DNA of 64,000 nt from Stappia sp. TSB10P1A (GTDB lineage Bacteria > Pseudomonadota > Alphaproteobacteria > Rhizobiales > Stappiaceae). The notes under the pieces were generated by a model. It was not told the DNA's origin, did not search any database, and worked only from the letters and a program-made list of their open reading frames with translations. The stretch lies in contig NZ_FYAU01000025.1 in assembly GCF_900185725.1 (NCBI RefSeq), positions 1 to 64,000 of the forward strand, read 5' to 3'. Each line of letters opens with the position of its first letter. Positions within the stretch are counted from its first letter, which is position 1. This document shows, piece by piece, positions 40,552-50,411 of this stretch. Made by a program: the position numbers and the translations under genes.

Positions 40552-42162
40552 ATGCTCTATTTCGCACGCTGGAAGATCGCGCTGATCGTCCTCGTCATTC
40601 TCGCCGGGGCGATCACCACCCTGCCGAACTTCCTGTCGCCTGCGGCCTTGCGCGCGTTGCCGGACTGGTTGCCCTCCCGCCAGATCGTGCTGGGTCTCGA
40701 CCTGCAGGGCGGCGCCTATCTGCTCTACGAGGTCGACCGCACCGACTATGTGCAGAAGCGGCTGAAGACGCTGGAAGGCGACATCCGCCAGAAGCTGCGG
40801 GAAGAGCCGCGCATCGGCTATACCGGCCTTGGCGTGCAGGGCGAGGGCGTGCAGGTGCGCATCCGCGATCTGGAGCGGCTACAGGACGCGCGCACGCGGC
40901 TGAACGAGCTGACCAACCCGCTGGTCACCAATCTCTTCGGCGGCCAGACCGTCAACGAATTCTCGATGACCGTCGCCGATGACGGGCTGGTCCGCTTCGC
41001 CTATACCGAGCAGGGCCTGGCGCAGCGCATCGGTACCATCGTCCAGCAGTCGATCGAGGTGATTCGACTGCGCCTCGACGAATTCGGCACGACCGAGCCC
41101 AGCATCCAGCGCCAGGGCGAGGACCGCATCCTGGTGGAGGCGCCGGGCGAGGGCGATCCGCAGCGCCTGAAGGAGCTGATCGGCCAGACGGCGCAGCTCA
41201 CCTTCCACATGGTCGACCAGTCGATGTCGCCGGAGCAGGCGCTGCAGAGCCGGCCGCCGGCCGGGACGATCGTGCTCTATTCGATGGACGATCCGCCCTA
41301 TCCCTATCTGCTGGAAGAGGCGCCGCTGCTGTCGGGCGAGGATCTCGTCGACGCGCAGGTCTCCTTCGATTCGCGCAGCAACGAGCCGGTGGTCAACTTC
41401 CGCTTCAACACCTCGGGCGCGCGCACCTTCTCGGTCGTCACCCAGCGCAATGTCGGGCGGCCCTTCGCCATCGTCCTCGACAACGAGGTGATCTCGGCGC
41501 CGGTCATCCGCGAGCCGATCACCGGCGGCTCGGGCCAGATCTCCGGCAGCTTCACGGTGGAAAGCGCCAACGACCTCGCGGTGCTGCTGCGCGCCGGCGC
41601 GCTGCCGGCCAAGCTCTCCGTCGTCGAGGAGCGCTCGATCGGTCCGGGCCTCGGCCAGGATTCGGTCGATGCCGGCCGTATCGCCGCGGTGATCGCCGCC
41701 GCGCTGGTGGTGATCTTCATGGTGCTGGCCTATGGCCGCTTCGGCGTCATCGCCGATCTGGCGCTGGCGACCAACATCCTGCTGATCTTCGGGGCGCTGA
41801 CGACGCTGCAGGCGACGCTGACCTTGCCCGGCATCGCCGGCATCGTGCTCACCGTCGGCATGGCGGTCGATGCCAACGTGCTGATCTTCGAGCGCATCCG
41901 CGAGGAGTTGCGGGCCGGGCGCTCGGCGATCAGTGCCATCGACGCAGGCTATTCGCGGGCGCTCGGGACCATCCTCGACGCCAATATCACGACGCTCATC
42001 GCGGCGCTCATCCTGTTCCAGCTCGGCTCCGGCCCGATCCGCGGCTTCGCGGTGACGCTGGCCATCGGCATCTTCACGACGGTGTTCTCGGCCTTCACGG
42101 TGTCGCGCCTGCTCGTGTCGCTGTGGGTGCGCTGGAAGCGCCCGAGCAAACTGACGCTCTGA
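40552..42162 (+). CDS. secD: protein translocase subunit SecD
   Basis: RND-type membrane protein using the proton gradient to complete protein export. The N-terminal span is followed by IVLGLDLQGGAYLLYEVDR, the large periplasmic P1 domain, and five C-terminal spans with GIVLTVGMAVDANVLIFERI, the key family motif. Length 536. It lies 18 bp before secF. Confidence 0.97.
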   Translation: MLYFARWKIALIVLVILAGAITTLPNFLSPAALRALPDWLPSRQIVLGLDLQGGAYLLYEVDRTDYVQKRLKTLEGDIRQKLREEPRIGYTGLGVQGEGVQVRIRDLERLQDARTRLNELTNPLVTNLFGGQTVNEFSMTVADDGLVRFAYTEQGLAQRIGTIVQQSIEVIRLRLDEFGTTEPSIQRQGEDRILVEAPGEGDPQRLKELIGQTAQLTFHMVDQSMSPEQALQSRPPAGTIVLYSMDDPPYPYLLEEAPLLSGEDLVDAQVSFDSRSNEPVVNFRFNTSGARTFSVVTQRNVGRPFAIVLDNEVISAPVIREPITGGSGQISGSFTVESANDLAVLLRAGALPAKLSVVEERSIGPGLGQDSVDAGRIAAVIAAALVVIFMVLAYGRFGVIADLALATNILLIFGALTTLQATLTLPGIAGIVLTVGMAVDANVLIFERIREELRAGRSAISAIDAGYSRALGTILDANITTLIAALILFQLGSGPIRGFAVTLAIGIFTTVFSAFTVSRLLVSLWVRWKRPSKLTL

Positions 42163-42180
42163 GCGCCGGGAGATAAGACC

Positions 42181-43152
42181 ATGCTCTTGAAACTGATCCC
42201 GGAAGGCACCCGCATCCAGTTCATGCGGTACAGGACCATTTCCTATCCGCTGTCGGCGGTGATGTTCCTCGCCTCTATCGCGCTGTTCTTCTCGGTCGGG
42301 CTGAATTTCGGCATCGACTTCCGTGGCGGCACCGTGTTCGAGATGAAGACGATGGAATCGCCGGCGGACGTCGCCTCGATCCGCGCCCAACTCGGCACGC
42401 TCAACCTCGGCGACGTCCAGGTGCAGCAGTTCGGCGGCCCGGACGAGGTGCTGGTGCGCGTGCAGCAGCCGGAAGGCGGCGAGCTTGCCCAGCAGGCGGT
42501 GGTGTCGCTGGTGCGCGAGAGCTTTGCCGAAAGCGTCGAGTTCCGCCGCGTCGAGGTGGTGGGGCCGCGCGTCTCGGGCGAGCTTGCCCAGGCCGGCCTG
42601 ATCGCCGTCGTCGCCTCGCTGGTCGTCATCCTGTTCTACATCTGGTTCCGCTTCGAGTGGCATTTCGCCGTCGGCGCGATCCTGACGACGATCAACGACA
42701 TCGTCGTCACCATAGGCCTGTTCGTGGTGCTGCAGCTCGACTTCTCGCTGTCGAGCATCGCCGCGATCCTGACGATCATCGGCTATTCGCTGAACGACAC
42801 GGTCGTCGTCTATGACCGGGTGCGCGAGAACCTGCGCAAATACAAGAAGCAGCCGCTGCCGGACCTGCTCGACCGCTCGATCAACGAGATGCTGTCGCGC
42901 ACGGTGATGACCTCGCTGACGACGCTGCTGGCGCTCGGCGCGCTCTACTTCTTCGGCGGCGAGGTGATCCGGTCCTTCACCCTGGCGATGATCTTCGGCG
43001 TGGTGATCGGCACCTATTCGTCGATCTTCCTGGCCGCGCCCTTCCTGATCCTGCTCAACCTGCGTCCGTCCAACATCGTCGGCGAGGACGGGGATACGCC
43101 GGACGGGGGCGAGGGCAAGGCGTCCGCCGGCGGTTCCGCCGCCGCCGCCTGA
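42181..43152 (+). CDS. secF: protein translocase subunit SecF
   Basis: Partner of SecD, 323 residues and six spans. GLNFGIDFRGGTVFEMK and IIGYSLNDTVVVYDRVREN are the SecF signatures. A Gly/Ala/Ser-rich tail ends the protein. ATG 42181 follows GGGAGATAAG. Confidence 0.97.
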   Translation: MLLKLIPEGTRIQFMRYRTISYPLSAVMFLASIALFFSVGLNFGIDFRGGTVFEMKTMESPADVASIRAQLGTLNLGDVQVQQFGGPDEVLVRVQQPEGGELAQQAVVSLVRESFAESVEFRRVEVVGPRVSGELAQAGLIAVVASLVVILFYIWFRFEWHFAVGAILTTINDIVVTIGLFVVLQLDFSLSSIAAILTIIGYSLNDTVVVYDRVRENLRKYKKQPLPDLLDRSINEMLSRTVMTSLTTLLALGALYFFGGEVIRSFTLAMIFGVVIGTYSSIFLAAPFLILLNLRPSNIVGEDGDTPDGGEGKASAGGSAAAA

Positions 43153-43172
43153 GCGGTTCGGGGCGCGCAGCA

Positions 43173-43571
43173 ATGGCCGGCCGTGGTCAGGGGATCGTGA
43201 TCCGCAACGCGCATTTTCCCGGCCGCGCGCCGATCGAGGCCTATGGCGAGGGAGGCTTCCGCTTTGCCGGCATGTCGCATCGCGGCTCGATCCTGTGCGT
43301 GCCGAGCGGCATCTACGGCTTTGCCGATCTGACGCCGAAGCAGCTCGACCGCCAGGCGCTGGAGCGGGTGTTCGAGGAGGCGGCGGAGATCGAGGTGCTG
43401 CTGGTCGGCACCGGAGCGGAGCTCGTGCCGCTGACCGCCGATCTGCGGGCGGCGGCGCGCGAGGCCGGCATCATGGCCGACCCGATGTCCACCGGCGCGG
43501 CAGTCAGGACCTACAATGTGCTTCTTTCGGAGGGCCGCGCCATTGCGGCCGTCCTGCTCGCGGTCGGCTGA
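43173..43571 (+). CDS. Mth938-like (DUF498) protein, NDUFAF3 homologue
   Basis: A 132-residue Mth938-fold protein. The sequence (PIEAYGEGGFRFAGMSHRGS, LLVGTGAELVPLTADLRAA, PMSTGAAVRTYNVLLSEGR) resembles human NDUFAF3, a complex I assembly factor. It lies 20 bp after secF and 72 bp before the NDUFAF6-like gene. This order is conserved in alphaproteobacteria. A complex I role in bacteria is inferred from the mitochondrial homologue. Confidence 0.87.
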   Translation: MAGRGQGIVIRNAHFPGRAPIEAYGEGGFRFAGMSHRGSILCVPSGIYGFADLTPKQLDRQALERVFEEAAEIEVLLVGTGAELVPLTADLRAAAREAGIMADPMSTGAAVRTYNVLLSEGRAIAAVLLAVG

Positions 43572-43643
43572 GATGCCGGTTTCTGCCCGCATCGGCGGGC
43601 GCCCGGCCTCCCCATTTGCGCTTGCCGCGCTAGGTGTCTCGGG

Positions 43644-44522
43644 ATGATGACCAGGGACGGCACGGGAGCGGATCACTGCCTCTCGCTCGTGCGCAAGCTC
43701 GACTTCGACCGCTACCTGTCGCTGCTCTACACCGGTGGAGCGGCGCGGGACGGGCTTGCCGCGCTCTATGCCTTCAACATGGAGATCGCGCGGGCGCGCG
43801 AGATCGTCTCCGACCCGATGCCCGGCGAGATCCGCTTCCAGTGGTGGCGCGACACGCTGGAGGCGCCGGCGGGCGCCGATGTCGACCAGCATCCGGTCGC
43901 CGGCGCGATCCGGCGGACCATTGCCGCCAATGCCCTGCCGCTCGCGCCCTTCGTCAACCTGATCGATGCCCGCGTCTTCGACCTTTACGACGACCCGATG
44001 CCGACGCTCGGCGATCTGGAAGGCTATGCCGGCGAGACCTCCTCGGTGCTGATCCAGCTTGCCGCGATGGTCCTGTGCCGGGGGCGCGATCCGGGCACGG
44101 CGGAGGCGGCCGGCCATGCGGGCGTTGCCTATGCCATCACCGGGCTGCTGCGCGCGCTGCCCTGGCATGCGCGCCGGCGCCAGCTCTATCTGCCGGCCGA
44201 TCTGCTGGATGCCCATGGCGTCGACCGGGAGCGCATTTTCGCGGGCGAGACGACGCCGGCGCTGAAGGCCGCTGTCGCCGATCTCGTCGCCATCGCCCGC
44301 CGCCATCTCGACGCCTTGCGCCGGCGCATCGGCGACGTGCCGCGCGAGGCGATCCCCGCCTTCCTGCCGGTCTGCCTGACCGGACCGCTGCTCGCGCGCA
44401 TCGAGCGGCGGAGCGAGGATCCGCTCAACTCCGTCGTCGACCTGTCGCCGCTCGCCAAGCACTGGATCACCTGGCGCTCCTGGCGGCGCGCCTGCAAGGG
44501 CTGCCGCAACAGTCTCGGCTGA
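43644..44522 (+). CDS. squalene/phytoene synthase-fold protein, NDUFAF6-like
   Basis: A 292-residue all-helical isoprenoid-synthase-fold protein. It has LYAFNMEIARAREIVSDPMP and GEIRFQWWRDTL near the N terminus, and SLWRRACKG-like basic residues at the end. The Asp-rich DxxxD motifs that bind prenyl diphosphate in true squalene or phytoene synthases are not evident, and no other carotenoid or hopanoid gene is nearby. This matches NDUFAF6 (C8orf38), a mitochondrial complex I assembly factor, rather than a terpene enzyme. Start ATG 43644 or 43647. It converges on trmFO with a 21-bp gap. Confidence 0.82.
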   Translation: MMTRDGTGADHCLSLVRKLDFDRYLSLLYTGGAARDGLAALYAFNMEIARAREIVSDPMPGEIRFQWWRDTLEAPAGADVDQHPVAGAIRRTIAANALPLAPFVNLIDARVFDLYDDPMPTLGDLEGYAGETSSVLIQLAAMVLCRGRDPGTAEAAGHAGVAYAITGLLRALPWHARRRQLYLPADLLDAHGVDRERIFAGETTPALKAAVADLVAIARRHLDALRRRIGDVPREAIPAFLPVCLTGPLLARIERRSEDPLNSVVDLSPLAKHWITWRSWRRACKGCRNSLG

Positions 44523-44543
44523 GCTGGTGCGCGCCGCACCCGC

Positions 44544-45956
44544 CTATTCGGCGGCGTCGCGGATGGGCACGGCGGCGGCGATCCAGCGAGCGAAATCCTC
44601 GCGCGCCCGGCCGGTCATGGCGAGCTTCTTCGCGCGTGTCTTGTCCTTGCCCTTGAGGCGACGACCGTCCGCGTCGGTCTTCGGCGCCTCGATCGGCGGG
44701 AACAGGCCGAAATTCACGTTCATCGGCTGGAACGAGCGCGGGCCCGGCTCGTCGCGCAGGATATGGCCGCCGGTGATGTGGCCGAGCAGCGCGCCCATCG
44801 CCGTCGTTTCCGGCGGCGGCGGGCAGGCTTCGCCCAGCCGCTCGGCCGCCGCGAACAGGCCCGCCATGCAGCCGACGCTGGCCGATTCGACATAGCCCTC
44901 GCAGCCGGTGACCTGGCCGGCGAAGCGCAGTTCGGGGCGCGCCTTGAGGCGCAGCGTGCCGTCGAGCAGCTTCGGCGAGTTGAGGAACGTGTTGCGATGC
45001 AGCCCGCCGAGCCGCGCGAACACCGCGTCCTCGAGCCCCGGAATCATCCGGAACACCTCGAGCTGCGCCCCGTGCTTCAGCTTGGTCTGGAAGCCGACGA
45101 TGTTGTAGAGCGTGCCGAGCGCATTGTCCTGGCGCAGTTGCACCACCGCATAGGGCTTCTCGTCCGGCTTGTGCGCGTTGGTCAGGCCCATCGGCTTCAT
45201 CGGCCCGTGGCGCAGGGTCTCGCGGCCGCGCTCGGCCATCACCTCGATCGGCAGGCAGCCGTCGAAATAGGGCGTCGTCTCCTCCCACTCCTTGAACTCC
45301 GTCTTGGGGGCGGCGATCAGGGCGTCGATGAAGGCCTCGTATTGCGCCTTGTCCATCGGGCAGTTGATATAATCCTTGCCCGAGCCGCCGGGGCCGGGCT
45401 TGTCGTAGCGCGACTGGAACCAGCAGGTGTCGAGGTCGACGCTGTCGAAATGCAGGATCGGCGCGATGGCGTCGAAGAAGGCGAGGGCATCCTCGCCGGT
45501 CGCCTCGAGAATCGCCTGCGACAGGGCGGGCGAGGTCAGCGGCCCGGTGGCGATGATGACGCTGTCCCAGTCCGCCGGCGGCAGGCCGGCGATCTCCTCG
45601 CGCAGGATCGTCACCAGCGGATGCGCCTCCAGCGCCGCGGTGACGGCGGCGGCAAAGCCGTCGCGGTCGACGGCGAGCGCCCCGCCGGCCGGCACCTGAT
45701 GCGCATCGGCGCTGGCCATGATCAGCGAGCCGGCGTCGCGCAGCTCCGCATGCAGCAGGCCGACAGCGTTCTGTTCGGCATCGTCCGAGCGGAAGGAGTT
45801 GGAGCAGACCAGTTCGGCAAGGTCCTGCGTCTTGTGCGCGTCGGTGCCGCGCACCGGGCGCATCTCGTGCAGCACCACCGGCACGCCGCGCCGGGCAAGC
45901 TGCCAGGCGGCCTCCGAGCCGGCAAGGCCGCCGCCGATCACATGTACTGGCTGCAT
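44544..45956 (-). CDS. trmFO: methylenetetrahydrofolate--tRNA-(uracil-54) methyltransferase TrmFO
   Basis: Folate- and FAD-dependent enzyme making ribothymidine at position 54 of tRNAs. The FAD dinucleotide motif [14 protein letters not shown] is near residue 8. [12 protein letters not shown] carries a conserved Cys, and [19 protein letters not shown] and [10 protein letters not shown] are further GidA-family blocks. The protein has 470 residues. It is the only tRNA-m5U54 enzyme in view and fits the folate-type pathway used by many alphaproteobacteria. Confidence 0.96.
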   Translation of the reverse strand: MQPVHVIGGGLAGSEAAWQLARRGVPVVLHEMRPVRGTDAHKTQDLAELVCSNSFRSDDAEQNAVGLLHAELRDAGSLIMASADAHQVPAGGALAVDRDGFAAAVTAALEAHPLVTILREEIAGLPPADWDSVIIATGPLTSPALSQAILEATGEDALAFFDAIAPILHFDSVDLDTCWFQSRYDKPGPGGSGKDYINCPMDKAQYEAFIDALIAAPKTEFKEWEETTPYFDGCLPIEVMAERGRETLRHGPMKPMGLTNAHKPDEKPYAVVQLRQDNALGTLYNIVGFQTKLKHGAQLEVFRMIPGLEDAVFARLGGLHRNTFLNSPKLLDGTLRLKARPELRFAGQVTGCEGYVESASVGCMAGLFAAAERLGEACPPPPETTAMGALLGHITGGHILRDEPGPRSFQPMNVNFGLFPPIEAPKTDADGRRLKGKDKTRAKKLAMTGRAREDFARWIAAAVPIRDAAE

Positions 45957-46097
45957 CTCGCTTCACTCTCCGCGCTTGTGGTTCCCGGCGGCAGATGCCG
46001 TCCGGGCGTGTCCGTTTCAAGGCGCTGACTTAGCGCGTCCCCTTCCATCAGGCAAACGCGGGGAGGATAACAGAGGGGACAACGGCCGGGAGAGTGC

Positions 46098-46745
46098 ATG
46101 ATTCGCGATGCAAGGGCGGGAGAGCGGCGCATCGCGCCGCGCGGCAAGGTCTGGCTGGCCCTCGGCGGCCTGCTGCTGGCCGGCTGCGCCGGACAGGCCG
46201 CCGGCCCGGCGGCAAGCTGGTATGCCGAGCACAACGGCGTCGCGCCGGCTGGCACCCGCATCTATGTCTGCCATGCCTTCGGCTGCGCGCTGAAGACGCC
46301 GTTCGATTTCACGCCCGCGCAGATGCGCCGGCTCAAGGCGATCCTGGCGAAGGGGCGCGCCTCGCCGGAGGCCGAACGCGCGGCGATCGCCGAGGCCATC
46401 GCCTGGTCGGAGCGGACCATCGGCCCGGTGGTCGGCTCGGACAAGGATGTCGGCGGCCTCGACCTGCACAATGCCGGCGTGCCGGGGCAGATGGACTGCA
46501 TCGACGAGGCGACCAACACCACCAGCGTGCTGAGCGTCGCGGCCCGCGCCGGCTATCTCGCCCATCACAAGGTCGCAAGCCCCGTGGCGCGCGGCTTCTT
46601 CCTCGACGGGCGCTATCCGCATGCCACCGCCGTGGTGCGCGAGACCAAGAGCGGTGCGGCCTTCGCGGTCGATTCCTGGCCGCATGCGAACGGCATTGCG
46701 CCGGAGATCATGCCGCTGGAGGCCTGGTTCGCCGCATCCGGCTGA
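46098..46745 (+). CDS. predicted lipoprotein with a possible Cys-His-Asp triad
   Basis: A 215-residue protein with a lipoprotein signal: positive N terminus and lipobox LLAGC (lipid Cys 30). I do not recognise a named family. The region GQMDCIDEATNTT (Cys134), RYPHATAVV (His175) and FAVDSWPHANG (Asp192) has the order and surroundings of the papain/transglutaminase-type Cys-His-Asp site, so a periplasmic thiol hydrolase-like fold is possible. There are two further Cys (58, 63). It is divergent from trmFO and followed by a repeat-rich gap. Coding is well supported by codon bias and GGGAGAG before ATG 46098. Confidence 0.8.
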   Translation: MIRDARAGERRIAPRGKVWLALGGLLLAGCAGQAAGPAASWYAEHNGVAPAGTRIYVCHAFGCALKTPFDFTPAQMRRLKAILAKGRASPEAERAAIAEAIAWSERTIGPVVGSDKDVGGLDLHNAGVPGQMDCIDEATNTTSVLSVAARAGYLAHHKVASPVARGFFLDGRYPHATAVVRETKSGAAFAVDSWPHANGIAPEIMPLEAWFAASG

Positions 46746-46784
46746 GACGGGGGGACTCCCATCCTTTAGCAAGCGGCTTTTGAG

Positions 46785-47090
46785 AGGTGGTTGGCATCGA
46801 AGGCAGTCCTCGTCGCCGCTCTGGCAGCCAATGGGCACCGGGTCGCGCTTACGCTTGCCCGGTGTGACGGCTGAGGGGATGCGAGGTCGGGCCTTCTCCT
46901 CGGAGGTCATCCCGGCCAAGCGCAGCGCCGAGCCGGGACCCATTGGCACCCTCGGCGGGCGTGAGGCGGGAGGCGTTGCGGGCCGTGCCGGAGGCCTGTT
47001 CGGAGGGTCCTCGCCGCCGCTCTGGCAACGAATAGCCCCCGGCTCTCCGGCTTCGCCTGCGGCCGGGGTGACCTCGGAGTGTGGGACGGC
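46785..47090. repeat. hairpin repeat cluster 1 (trmFO/lipoprotein-proS gap)
   Basis: It contains the family motif CCGCTCTGGCAGCCAATGG (inverse orientation) near 46818, a hairpin with arms CCCGGC (46911-46916) and GCCGGG (46932-46937), and a second inverse motif CCGCTCTGGCAACGAATAG near 47030. The same motifs occur in clusters at 51.2, 53.4 and 58.4 kb. Confidence 0.75.
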
Positions 47091-47253
47091 GGCAGCGGGG
47101 CGACGCGGCAGCCGGGGAGGCGGGCTGTCGCCGGCAAAGCACCGTCAAAGCAGTCGGCATGTCCGGCTTTCGATTTTTCGAAAGCGAAACCGGATATTGT
47201 CCGGCCAAGCCTGCGTTGTCGGCAAGCTTCCGCGAGCAAACGTGGCCGCAGAA

Positions 47254-47445
47254 AAGAAAAAAGCAAGGCACAAGGCCTTGCTTACTAGGTTTCGCGTATC
47301 ACACCTTCGTTCGCCAAAGGCAAAAAAGATCTGTTTCGGCGGGCAGCAGTCAGTTACGACGCGCCAGAAGGCTCTTCCTCCCAAGACTCAGACCGCGATG
47401 TCTGTTTTTTGACAAAGTAAGCCTTGCGGCTTCTTGCCTTGTTAT
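47254..47445 (-). ncRNA. candidate small RNA, minus strand
   Basis: Read on the minus strand there is a GTGACA-17-TATGGT promoter-like pair near 47454-47482. About 190 nt later comes a 9-bp hairpin (arm AAGCAAGGC, plus coordinates 47260-47283) followed by TTTTTTCTTTTC, a good Rho-independent terminator. No open frame with normal codon bias lies between. No known RNA family was recognised. Confidence 0.3.
47389..47413 (+). terminator. weak terminator-like hairpin, plus strand
   Basis: CAGAC, 6-nt loop, GTCTG, then TTTTTT. The 5-bp stem is short, but the T-run is perfect. No supported plus-strand gene ends here except possibly a read-through product of the lipoprotein gene. Confidence 0.35.
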
Positions 47446-47693
47446 GAGAACGGACCATAGCGCATCGTTATCCCCTTGTCACCATTTTGTGCAAGCGCAG
47501 CCCAAAATTTTTGCGGGCAGGGGGTTGAAGTCGGACGCCCGCCGACATCCCGCGCGAAATTCGCGGTTTCGCGCCATCCCGCTCGCCGGCGGGACTTGTG
47601 TTTTTCCGGCGCATGCGCTTTCACTGCGCAAACTTCAGGCGTCGCAATTCGCGCGCCGTTCCCGCCAGCCATGCAAGTCCGAGAAGCCAGCCG

Positions 47694-49022
47694 ATGCGTC
47701 TGTCCCGCACCTTTCTCCCCATTCTCAAGGAAACGCCGAAGGAGGCGGAAATCGTCTCGCACCGGCTGATGCTGCGTGCGGGGCTGATCCGTCAGGAGGC
47801 GGCCGGCATCTATGCCTGGCTGCCGATGGGCCTGCGGGTGCTGCGCAAGATCGAGCAGATCGTGCGCGAGGAGCAGAACCGGGCCGGCGCCCAGGAACTC
47901 CTGATGCCGACGATCCAGCCGGCCGACCTGTGGCGCGAAAGCGGGCGCTACGATGCCTATGGCAAGGAGATGCTGCGCATCGCCGACCGGCACGAGCGCG
48001 AGATGCTGTACGGGCCGACCAACGAGGAGATGATCACCGACATCTTCCGCGCCTCGGTGCGCTCCTACAAGGACCTGCCGCTCAACCTCTACCACATCCA
48101 ATGGAAGTTCCGCGACGAGGTGCGCCCGCGCTTCGGCATCATGCGCGGCCGCGAGTTCCTGATGAAGGACGCCTATTCCTTCGACCTCGACAAGGAAGGC
48201 GCGCGCCATGCCTACAACCGCATGTTCGTCGCCTATCTGCGCACCTTCGCCCGCATGGGCCTGCAGGCGATCCCGATGCGCGCCGACACCGGCCCGATCG
48301 GCGGCGACATGAGCCACGAATTCATCATTCTCGCTTCCACCGGCGAGAGCGAGGTGTTCTGCGACAAGGCGATTCTCGACCTGCCGATCCCGGGCGAGGA
48401 CACCGATTTCGACGCCGACCTGACCCCGGTCATCGACGCCTGGACGACGCCTTACGCGGCGACCGACGAGATGCATGACGCCAGCGCCTACGAGGCGATC
48501 GCGGAGGAGGCGCGCATGTCGGCGCGCGGCATCGAGGTCGGCCACATCTTCTATTTCGGCACCAAGTATTCCGAGCCGATGGGGGCGAAGGTCGCCGGCC
48601 CGGACGGTGTCGAGGTGCCGGTGCACATGGGCTCCTACGGCGTCGGCGTGTCGCGACTGCTCGGCGCGATCATCGAGGCGCATCACGATGAGGCAGGAAT
48701 CAAGTGGCCGGCCTCGGTCGCCCCGTATCATGTCGGCCTTATCAACCTGAAGCCTGGCGATGCGGACGCGGATGCGGCCTGCGCCGACCTGGAGCGCCAG
48801 CTCGCGGCCGCCGGGGTCGAGGTGCTTGTGGATGACGTCGACACGCGGGCGGGCGCCAAGTTCGCGACAATGGACCTGATCGGCCTGCCGTGGCAGCTTA
48901 TCGTCGGTCCGCGCGGCCTCAAGGAGGGGGTCGTGGAGCTCAAGCACCGGGCGAGCGGCGAGCGCAGCACGGTTTCGCCACAAGAGGCTGTCACGCGTCT
49001 GATCGGCGAACTGGCATCCTGA
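47694..49022 (+). CDS. proS: proline--tRNA ligase, short form
   Basis: Class II synthetase, 442 residues, from ATG 47694 ([20 protein letters not shown]). Motif 2-like [20 protein letters not shown] and the anticodon-binding domain ([20 protein letters not shown] region) are present. The editing insertion domain of E. coli-type ProS (about 570 aa) is absent, as is usual in alphaproteobacteria. It lies about 90 bp before lolC/E, an order conserved with lolD and dnaE. Confidence 0.97.
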   Translation: MRLSRTFLPILKETPKEAEIVSHRLMLRAGLIRQEAAGIYAWLPMGLRVLRKIEQIVREEQNRAGAQELLMPTIQPADLWRESGRYDAYGKEMLRIADRHEREMLYGPTNEEMITDIFRASVRSYKDLPLNLYHIQWKFRDEVRPRFGIMRGREFLMKDAYSFDLDKEGARHAYNRMFVAYLRTFARMGLQAIPMRADTGPIGGDMSHEFIILASTGESEVFCDKAILDLPIPGEDTDFDADLTPVIDAWTTPYAATDEMHDASAYEAIAEEARMSARGIEVGHIFYFGTKYSEPMGAKVAGPDGVEVPVHMGSYGVGVSRLLGAIIEAHHDEAGIKWPASVAPYHVGLINLKPGDADADAACADLERQLAAAGVEVLVDDVDTRAGAKFATMDLIGLPWQLIVGPRGLKEGVVELKHRASGERSTVSPQEAVTRLIGELAS

Positions 49023-49112
49023 GGCGGTCCGGCTGACCGGGAACGGAGCGGCGGAGGGACGAGTGGCGCAGGGGCGAGTGGCGCAGGGAAACGATCGGCA
49101 CGGGGTATTGGA

Positions 49113-50411
49113 ATGAGCGCAGCCGCAAAGCCAGGGACAAGACCGGCGAAGTCGTCCGACACGCCGGCCTTCGCCCGGTTCGAGTGGATGCTGGCCGGGC
49201 GCTATCTGCGCTCGCGCCGCCGCGAGGCGTTCATCTCCGTCATCGCCGGCTTCTCCTTCCTCGGCATCATGCTGGGCGTCGCCACGCTGATCATCGTCAT
49301 GGCGGTGATGAACGGCTTTCGCGGCGAGCTGCTGACCAAGATCCTCGGCATCAACGGCCATCTGCTGGTCCAGCCCATCGGCAGCGAGCTCGACGACTAC
49401 GACGCCGTCGCCGCGCGCATCGAGAACCTGACCGGGGTCACCTTCACGCTGCCCTTCGTCGAGGGGCAGGCGCTGATTTCCGGTCCCTCGGGGGCGTTCG
49501 GCGCCCTGGTGCGCGGCGTGCGCGAGAGCGATCTGGTGCGCCTGCCGCTGGTCGCCAGCACGGTCAGCGTCGGCACGCTGGAGGGCTTCGACGAGAGCGA
49601 GGGACTGGCCATCGGCACGCGCATGGCCCGCCAGCTCGGCGTCACCGTCGGCGACATGGTCACCCTCGTCGTGCCGCGCGGCAATGTCACCGCGCTCGGC
49701 GTCACGCCCCGGGTCAAGGGCTATCCGGTGCGGGCGATCTTCGAGATCGGCATGTCGGAATATGACGGTACCATCGCCTTCATGCCGCTGGACGAGGCGC
49801 AGCTCTTCTTCAACCAGGAGGGCATCGTCACCGGCATCGAGGTCTTCACCACCGATCCGGACAGGGTCGGCCCCATGCGCACCGCCATCGAGGAGGGGGC
49901 CGGGCGGCCCGCCTTCGTCAGCGACTGGCGGGCGCGCAACATGACCTTCTTCTCCGCGCTCGAGGTCGAGCGCAACGTGATGTTCCTGATTCTCACGCTG
50001 ATCGTGCTGGTGGCGGCGCTCAACATCATTTCCGGCATGACCATGCTGGTGAAGGACAAGGGCCGCGACATCGCCATCCTGCGGACGATGGGCGCGACGC
50101 GCGGCACCATCCTGCGCGTGTTCCTGATCACCGGCGCCAGCATCGGCATCGTCGGCACGCTGGCCGGCTTTGCCCTCGGCTTCGTCGTCTGCCTCAATGT
50201 CGAGAGCATCCGCCAGGGCATTTCCTGGCTGACCAGCACCGAGCTGTTCTCGCCGGAGCTCTATTTCCTCAGCCGCCTGCCGGCCGACATGGACACCGGC
50301 GAGACCATCACCGTCGTGGCGATGGCGATGGTGCTGTCGCTGCTGGCAACGGTCTATCCCGCCTGGCGGGCGGCCAGGCTCGATCCGGTCGAGGCGCTCA
50401 GATACGAATGA
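49113..50411 (+). CDS. lolC: lipoprotein-releasing ABC transporter permease LolC/E
   Basis: Inner-membrane component of the Lol system that extracts outer-membrane lipoproteins. The 432-residue protein has an N-terminal span ([20 protein letters not shown]), a large periplasmic MacB-like domain, and three C-terminal spans with [35 protein letters not shown] and [18 protein letters not shown]. Alphaproteobacteria often have one such permease acting as a homodimer; no second is seen here. Its end overlaps lolD by 4 bp. Confidence 0.94.
   Translation: MSAAAKPGTRPAKSSDTPAFARFEWMLAGRYLRSRRREAFISVIAGFSFLGIMLGVATLIIVMAVMNGFRGELLTKILGINGHLLVQPIGSELDDYDAVAARIENLTGVTFTLPFVEGQALISGPSGAFGALVRGVRESDLVRLPLVASTVSVGTLEGFDESEGLAIGTRMARQLGVTVGDMVTLVVPRGNVTALGVTPRVKGYPVRAIFEIGMSEYDGTIAFMPLDEAQLFFNQEGIVTGIEVFTTDPDRVGPMRTAIEEGAGRPAFVSDWRARNMTFFSALEVERNVMFLILTLIVLVAALNIISGMTMLVKDKGRDIAILRTMGATRGTILRVFLITGASIGIVGTLAGFALGFVVCLNVESIRQGISWLTSTELFSPELYFLSRLPADMDTGETITVVAMAMVLSLLATVYPAWRAARLDPVEALRYE

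Larger units (their letters stand above)
46746..47693. other. 948-bp intergenic region with repeats and possible small RNA
   Basis: Two parts. 46785-47090 is a cluster of hairpin repeats shared with other gaps in the window. 47100-47520 is poorer in G+C than its surroundings and has two hairpins with T-runs on opposite strands (47262-47284 minus, 47389-47412 plus) and a possible minus-strand promoter. Frames through it lack the strong third-position G/C bias of real genes here. The last 170 bp leads to proS; no clear proS promoter was found. Confidence 0.6.

Noticed and set aside
43644-44522. Hopanoid or carotenoid biosynthesis gene
   Set aside because: Asp-rich substrate motifs are not evident and no other terpene genes are near; the context with secDF and the Mth938 protein fits NDUFAF6-like proteins better.
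47145-47384. 79-codon minus-strand frame
   Set aside because: Poor codon bias, TTG start without suitable spacing, no family resemblance.
47223-47412. Lys-rich small protein on the plus strand (GTG near 47240 to TGA 47412)
   Set aside because: Third positions are not G/C-biased, unlike all real genes here, and it overlaps two hairpins.
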